A stretch of DNA of 64,000 nucleotides from the NCBI GenBank assembly GCA_024639325.1, contig JAHEIO010000010.1, forward strand, positions 1 to 64,000, given 5' to 3'. This DNA comes from Gammaproteobacteria bacterium. GTDB taxonomy: Bacteria > Pseudomonadota > Gammaproteobacteria > Arenicellales > JAANXG01. Both the position numbers and the translations under genes were made by a program. Shown here in pieces: positions 59,414 through 64,000 of the stretch. A model generated the notes under the pieces. The model worked only from the letters and a program-made list of their open reading frames with translations. It was not told the DNA's origin and did no database searches. Each line of letters opens with the position of its first letter. Position 1 is the stretch's first letter.

Positions 59414-60403
59414 ATGCTTGATAACCCGATCTCGCCGACGGTGGATTTCGACAAGCCCGGTGTGCAGCACGGCCATCTGAGGCTGCCCCACTCGCACGAC
59501 GAGTCCGCATGGGGGAGCATTACTATCCCGATCGCGGTCATTGCGAACGGCGAAGGGCCGACGGCCATACTGACCGGAGCCAACCACGGCGACGAGTACG
59601 AGGGCCCGGTGGCGCTCATGGATCTGGCCCGCAGGATGACCGCCGACGAAGTCAGCGGACGCATCATTATTGTGCCGATGATGAACTACCCGGCATTCCT
59701 GGCAGGCAAAAGGACCTCACCCATCGACGGCGGCAACATGAATCGCGTCTTTCCGGGCAGCCCGGGCGGGACCGTCACCGAGAAAATCGCGGATTACTTC
59801 CAGCGTACCTTGCTGCCCGAGGCCGACTATGTTCTGGACATTCATTCCGGCGGCAGAACGCTTGAGTTCGTGCCCTTCGCGGCGGCGCATGAACTGCCCG
59901 ACAGGACTCAGCGGGCTCGATGCGTGGCGGCAATGGAGGCGTTCAATGCACCCTACAGCATGATGTTGCTGGAGATGGACGCCGCCGGCATGTACGACAC
60001 CGCCGCAGAGGAACAGGGTAAAGTGTTCGTGTCCACGGAACTCGGTGGCGGCGGTTCGGCCACCACTCAAACGGTAGCGATCGCAAAACGAGGGATACAA
60101 AATCTGCTCAGACACGCCGGTATTCTTTCCGGTGCCCCTGAGCACCGCGAAAGCTTCACGCTGGGTATGCCTGATGAACGATGCTACGTCATCAGCGAGT
60201 CCCAGGGGCTGGTGGAGCCCTGCGTTGCCCTGGGCGGTACGGTGCGTGCGGGGGACGTGCTCATGCGCGTGCACGACGTCCATCGGACGGGCACTGAACC
60301 GGTGGAGTATCGGGCCAACATCGATGGCATCCTCGCCGGCCGGCATTTCCCCGGCCTGATTCGCCACGGCGATTTCATCGCGGTGGTCGCCGTCCCCGTC
60401 TGA
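59414..60403 (+). CDS. doeB: N-alpha-acetyl-L-2,4-diaminobutyrate deacetylase DoeB (M14/AstE-AspA-like)
   Basis: ILTGANHGDEYEGPVAL; NMNRVFPGSPGG; DIHSGGRTLEFVPFA. Confidence 0.93.
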   Translation: MLDNPISPTVDFDKPGVQHGHLRLPHSHDESAWGSITIPIAVIANGEGPTAILTGANHGDEYEGPVALMDLARRMTADEVSGRIIIVPMMNYPAFLAGKRTSPIDGGNMNRVFPGSPGGTVTEKIADYFQRTLLPEADYVLDIHSGGRTLEFVPFAAAHELPDRTQRARCVAAMEAFNAPYSMMLLEMDAAGMYDTAAEEQGKVFVSTELGGGGSATTQTVAIAKRGIQNLLRHAGILSGAPEHRESFTLGMPDERCYVISESQGLVEPCVALGGTVRAGDVLMRVHDVHRTGTEPVEYRANIDGILAGRHFPGLIRHGDFIAVVAVPV

Positions 60404-60420
60404 GTAATCCCCTCTTGCTT

Positions 60421-60473
60421 CCCTTCTCCCCTGGGAAGGGCAGGGACATACCCTCTCCCTTTCCCGGAGAGGG
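60421..60473. repeat. pair of hairpins between convergent genes
   Basis: CCCTTCTCCCCTGGGAAGGG and CCCTCTCCCTTTCCCGGAGAGGG. Confidence 0.6.
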
Positions 60474-60478
60474 CCGAA

Positions 60479-61702
60479 TTACAACGGCCGATCCAGCATC
60501 TCCAGATGCAGCTTGTCGCCATCGTAGGGATGTCGTGCCGCGACTTCCTCGTTCAGTTCCACGCCGATGCCCGGTTCCGTCGGTGGGATGATGTAGCCAT
60601 CCTGCCACTGGATGGGTTTTTTCAAGATCTCGGCGTGGAATCCGCCCCATGTTTGAATGCTTTCCTGGATCAGGAAGTTCGGGCTGCAGGTGTCGAGCTG
60701 GATGTTGGCCGCGCCTTCGATGGGGCCGCAGTACAGGTGCGGGGCGATCTGGGCGTAGTGTGCCTCCGCCAACGCGGCGATCTTTTTACCCTCCAGGATG
60801 CCGCCGCTGCGGCCGAGCGCCGGCTGCAGTATAGAGGCGGCCTGTTTATTGAGCACCTGGGCGAACTCATACTTGGATGTTAGGCGCTCGCCGGTGGCGA
60901 TGGGGATCGTGGTCGATTTGGCGACGCGGGCCATTTCGTCGACGTTCTCCGGCGGAACCGGCTCCTCGAACCAGAGCGGGTCATAGGGTTCGAGCCGACG
61001 CGCGAGGCGAATTGCGCTCGAGGCGGAGGTCTGGCCGTGGGTCCCGAACAGCAGGTCCGCACTATTGCCGACGGCCTCCCTGATTCTCTTGACGAACTGT
61101 TCGGAGCGATCGAGCGCCTCTAAAGATAGCTGTCTGGGATCGAACGCCGTGTAGGGACCGGCGGGATCGAACTTGACCGCGGTGAAGCCAAGGTTCACAT
61201 ATTCCACGGCGCGTTCGGCGGCCAGATCGGGGTCGGTGTAGACGTCGGCGTGGATCGCATCCTTCGGGTCGTTGTGGTGCACGCCGGTGACTTCCGGGCC
61301 GTCCGGATACAGGTAGGTGTAGGAACGCAGCTTTTCGTGTACCTGACCGCCGAGCAGCTCGTATACCGGCTTGTCCAACTCCTTGCCGACGATGTCCCAG
61401 CATGCGGTTTCGATCGCGCTCAGCACACCCATGATGGCGGGCCCCGAGCGCTGTGTATAGCCGCTGGAGTAAATGATCCGCCAAAGCCGTTCGATCTTGA
61501 ATGGATCTGCTCCAATGACGTGGCGCTCGCACACGTCCCTGATCATCTCCTCGACCACCCGGGGATGAAATGGTACGGAATAAGCCTCTCCGTATCCGGC
61601 TACGCCGCCGTCCGTGGTGAGCTTGACGAAAATCCAGTAAAGGCCGCCGAAGTGAGGCGGCGGATTGCCGACCACAAACGTCTCGATTTCGCTGATTTTC
61701 AT
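60479..61702 (-). CDS. mandelate racemase/muconate lactonizing enzyme (enolase superfamily) protein, probable sugar-acid dehydratase-type
   Basis: AIETACWDIVGKELDKPVYELLGG; LWFEEPVPPENVDEMARVA; IPIATGERLTSKYEF; IAPHLYCGPIEGAANIQLD. Confidence 0.9.
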   Translation of the reverse strand: MKISEIETFVVGNPPPHFGGLYWIFVKLTTDGGVAGYGEAYSVPFHPRVVEEMIRDVCERHVIGADPFKIERLWRIIYSSGYTQRSGPAIMGVLSAIETACWDIVGKELDKPVYELLGGQVHEKLRSYTYLYPDGPEVTGVHHNDPKDAIHADVYTDPDLAAERAVEYVNLGFTAVKFDPAGPYTAFDPRQLSLEALDRSEQFVKRIREAVGNSADLLFGTHGQTSASSAIRLARRLEPYDPLWFEEPVPPENVDEMARVAKSTTIPIATGERLTSKYEFAQVLNKQAASILQPALGRSGGILEGKKIAALAEAHYAQIAPHLYCGPIEGAANIQLDTCSPNFLIQESIQTWGGFHAEILKKPIQWQDGYIIPPTEPGIGVELNEEVAARHPYDGDKLHLEMLDRPL

Positions 61703-61890
61703 GGATTCATCCCCAATTGTTCCTATAACGACAACATTACTTGACTATCGTGCCTCGTACGGTAATCTCGGGGTGTCCGAGAATCCGGAAATCAGCTGAA
61801 TCCGGGTTTCTGCCATAGTTTGAAGCGGTAAACTCTGGCATAGCACGGTCTAAACTGACTCAAGTGTACACTGAAGGAGAGTTTCGAATT

Positions 61891-63591
61891 ATGTATATCA
61901 AAAAAGACAAGCCAAGGATTCATCCGGCGATACCCGATCTTGCCAAAGACCTGAAGAACGGCAACATCGATCGTCGTGAATTCCTGCGCACAAGCACGCT
62001 GCTCGGCCTTTCGGCCGGCGCGGCCTACACCATGGCGAACAACCTGACGGGCATCGTCAACACCGTCGTACCGGCGGCGAATGCCCAAACTCCAAAAAAA
62101 GGCGGGACGTTCAGGGTCTCCATGGAAGTGCAGGAGATGACCGATCCGTCCACTTTCGACTGGGTGCAGAAATCCAACGTCGCCCGTCACATCAACGAGT
62201 TTCTGACCATCACCGGAACCGACAATGTCACCCGGCCCTATCTGGCCGAGAAGTGGGAGGCGTCGGATGATTTGACCGAATGGACCCTCAGCTTGAGAAA
62301 GGGCATCAAGTGGCACAACGGCGACGAGTTCACCGCCGAAGACGTCGCATTCAACTTCAATCGCTGGCTCGATCCCGCAACCGGATCCTCGAATATCGGT
62401 CTGTTTTCGGCCATGGTGGAAGACGTCGACACCGGGGAGAAGAATGACGACGGCACCCCGAAGATGACCAAGCGCGCCATCGACGGCGCGGTGGAGATCG
62501 TGGACGATCACACGGTCAAGATCAGGAACAAACAGGCGGTTCTGGCAATCCCGGAAAACCTGTACAACTACCCGACCATGATCGTGCACCGTGGGTTCCA
62601 GGGCGATATCGGCAAGGAAAACAACGGCACCGGCCCGTATCAGCTGGCAGATTTTGCGATAGGCGAGAAAGCGATACTGAAGCGCACCGACAAGCCGTAC
62701 TGGGGCGGCGAGGTCTACCTGGACGAGATCCACTATTACGACCACGGATCGGCCTCTTCGGCACAGATGGCGGCGCTGGCTTCCGGCCAGGTCGACTCCA
62801 TCTACGAGTTCGATATCGGCTCGCTGCAGATGGCGCAGAACATGCCGGGTTACTCCATCTACGAGGCCAAGACCGCACAGACGGCGGTTTGCCGCATGCA
62901 GGTCACACAGAAGCCTTTCGACAACAAGATGCTGCGGCAGGCCATGATGCACGCCATCGACACATCGATATATCCGAAGTTCGTGTTCCAGGGCCGCGGT
63001 GTCAGCGCCGAGCATCACCACGTGGCGCAGATTCATCCGGAGTACTTCCAGCTGCCACCGGTCAAGCAGGACTTCGAGAAGGCAAAGAAGCTCCTGGCGG
63101 ATGCCGGTTATCCGAACGGGCTGGAAGTCACCATCGACGTGGGTAACACCAACGGACCCTGGCAGCAGCACACCTGCGAACTGATGAAGGAGCAGTTGGC
63201 CAACATCGGCGTTACCCTGAATTTGAACGTGATCCCGTCCTCCAAATACTGGGAGATCTGGGACAAGACCCCATTCGGCATTACAGCGTGGACGCACCGT
63301 CCGCTTGGCACCATGGTGCTCAGCCTCGGCTACCGCAGCGGCGTGCCGTGGAACGAGAGCATGTATGCAAGCGCGGAATTCGACGCGGCGCTGGACAAGG
63401 CGGAGTCCCTGGTGGATGTCGATAAGCGCCGTGCGGCAATGGAAGACGTCGAGCGCATCCTGCAGGACGATGCGGTCATCCTGCAGCCGATCTGGATTCC
63501 CAAGTTCTTTGCCGCGAGCGACAAGGTCAAGGGACTGGAAGCGCACCCGACCCAGTATCATCAGTTCCACAAGGTCTGGATCGACGCCTAG
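61891..63591 (+). CDS. ABC transporter substrate-binding protein, family 5, Tat-exported
   Basis: Tat motif DRREFLRTSTLLGLS; EWTLSLRKGIKWHNGDEFTAEDVAFNFNRW. Confidence 0.94.
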   Translation: MYIKKDKPRIHPAIPDLAKDLKNGNIDRREFLRTSTLLGLSAGAAYTMANNLTGIVNTVVPAANAQTPKKGGTFRVSMEVQEMTDPSTFDWVQKSNVARHINEFLTITGTDNVTRPYLAEKWEASDDLTEWTLSLRKGIKWHNGDEFTAEDVAFNFNRWLDPATGSSNIGLFSAMVEDVDTGEKNDDGTPKMTKRAIDGAVEIVDDHTVKIRNKQAVLAIPENLYNYPTMIVHRGFQGDIGKENNGTGPYQLADFAIGEKAILKRTDKPYWGGEVYLDEIHYYDHGSASSAQMAALASGQVDSIYEFDIGSLQMAQNMPGYSIYEAKTAQTAVCRMQVTQKPFDNKMLRQAMMHAIDTSIYPKFVFQGRGVSAEHHHVAQIHPEYFQLPPVKQDFEKAKKLLADAGYPNGLEVTIDVGNTNGPWQQHTCELMKEQLANIGVTLNLNVIPSSKYWEIWDKTPFGITAWTHRPLGTMVLSLGYRSGVPWNESMYASAEFDAALDKAESLVDVDKRRAAMEDVERILQDDAVILQPIWIPKFFAASDKVKGLEAHPTQYHQFHKVWIDA

Positions 63592-63617
63592 CATTTCCAA
63601 AAACCAGAGTAGTCGTG

Positions 63618-63649
63618 AGGCCCGCCTAAGGCGGGCCTTTTTATTTTTT
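63618..63649 (+). terminator. Rho-independent terminator
   Basis: AGGCCCGCC-TAA-GGCGGGCCT, 9-bp perfect stem followed by TTTTATTTTTT. Confidence 0.95.
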
Positions 63650-63886
63650 GCCGCGAAGCGTGGCTCGACGGCTGCCATTCCGGTGAGTTTTCTCCAAGGG
63701 CCTGTTGTTACGGCGCAAGCCGGAATTCAGATATTTCAGCAACTTGCCGGGCCCCGGCCTCTGCCGGGATGTCAGAAGTAGTGACGATTATTTCCCAGGA
63801 TGGGATTCAATCTGCTATAAATCAGGCTGCTCAGGCCCGAATTTTGTGGGTTGATACGTATGAGCTGACAGGGGAAAAAGTCAATA

Positions 63887-64000
63887 ATGTCGGGAGCCGC
63901 CGAGGCAACGCACTATTCGAACCGTGGGGAGTGGCCTACCTGGATAGTGCTGACATCCAACTACATCGCGTGGGGATTGATAACCTGGAACCATGCCGTT
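63887..64000 (+). CDS. 5' part of a fatty-acid-desaturase-like membrane protein, truncated by window end
   Basis: MSGAAEATHYSNRGEWPTWIVLTSNYIAWGLITWNHAV... open to window edge. Confidence 0.5.
   Translation, partial: MSGAAEATHYSNRGEWPTWIVLTSNYIAWGLITWNHAV

Noticed and set aside
61792-63678. 628 aa minus-strand ORF opposite the family-5 binding protein
   Set aside because: Long but low-information antisense frame; the plus strand encodes a clear Tat-exported SBP.

Overview
This 64 kb window is dense, high-GC and gammaproteobacterial in character; the taxonomy is inferred from gene content such as ubiEJB, secB, envC, hslR and spoT-recG. About 60 CDS can be supported. The left two thirds is mostly housekeeping: PPi-type phosphofructokinase, hemB, ubiE-ubiJ-ubiB, a sufBCDS-sufT-Rieske operon behind a near-perfect IscR-type palindrome, fetB, ctp, envC, secB, gpsA, trmL, hemJ, hemW, hslR, rdgB, rph, a Ser/Thr kinase-PP2C pair, yicC, gmk, rpoZ, spoT, ridA, recG and ubiA. 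The right third is accessory and catabolic: a polyamine/osmolyte-type ABC transporter with two paralogous binding proteins, an AmmeMemoRadiSam triad, a carnitine-degradation pair (L-carnitine dehydrogenase and BKACE), c-type cytochromes, an ectoine/hydroxyectoine catabolic block (eutB-doeA-doeB), an enolase-superfamily enzyme and a Tat-exported family-5 binding protein. The most interesting observations are: (1) a dispersed intergenic repeat (TAGCCCGCATATTGCACCAGGATCCCGAGCGATGG) that repeatedly supplies TAG stop codons to one neighbour and ATG start codons to the other; (2) a pseudogene graveyard at about 31.36-31.96 kb with remnants of a LysW-type lysine/arginine pathway (LysZ and LysJ-like); (3) a 14-bp perfect hairpin inside ubiJ; (4) an ArsR regulator with SqrR/BigR-like cysteine spacing upstream of a rhodanese; (5) the AmmeMemoRadiSam locus, bordered by a 21-bp perfect palindrome. 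No CRISPR array, rRNA, tRNA, prophage or intact transposase gene was seen.
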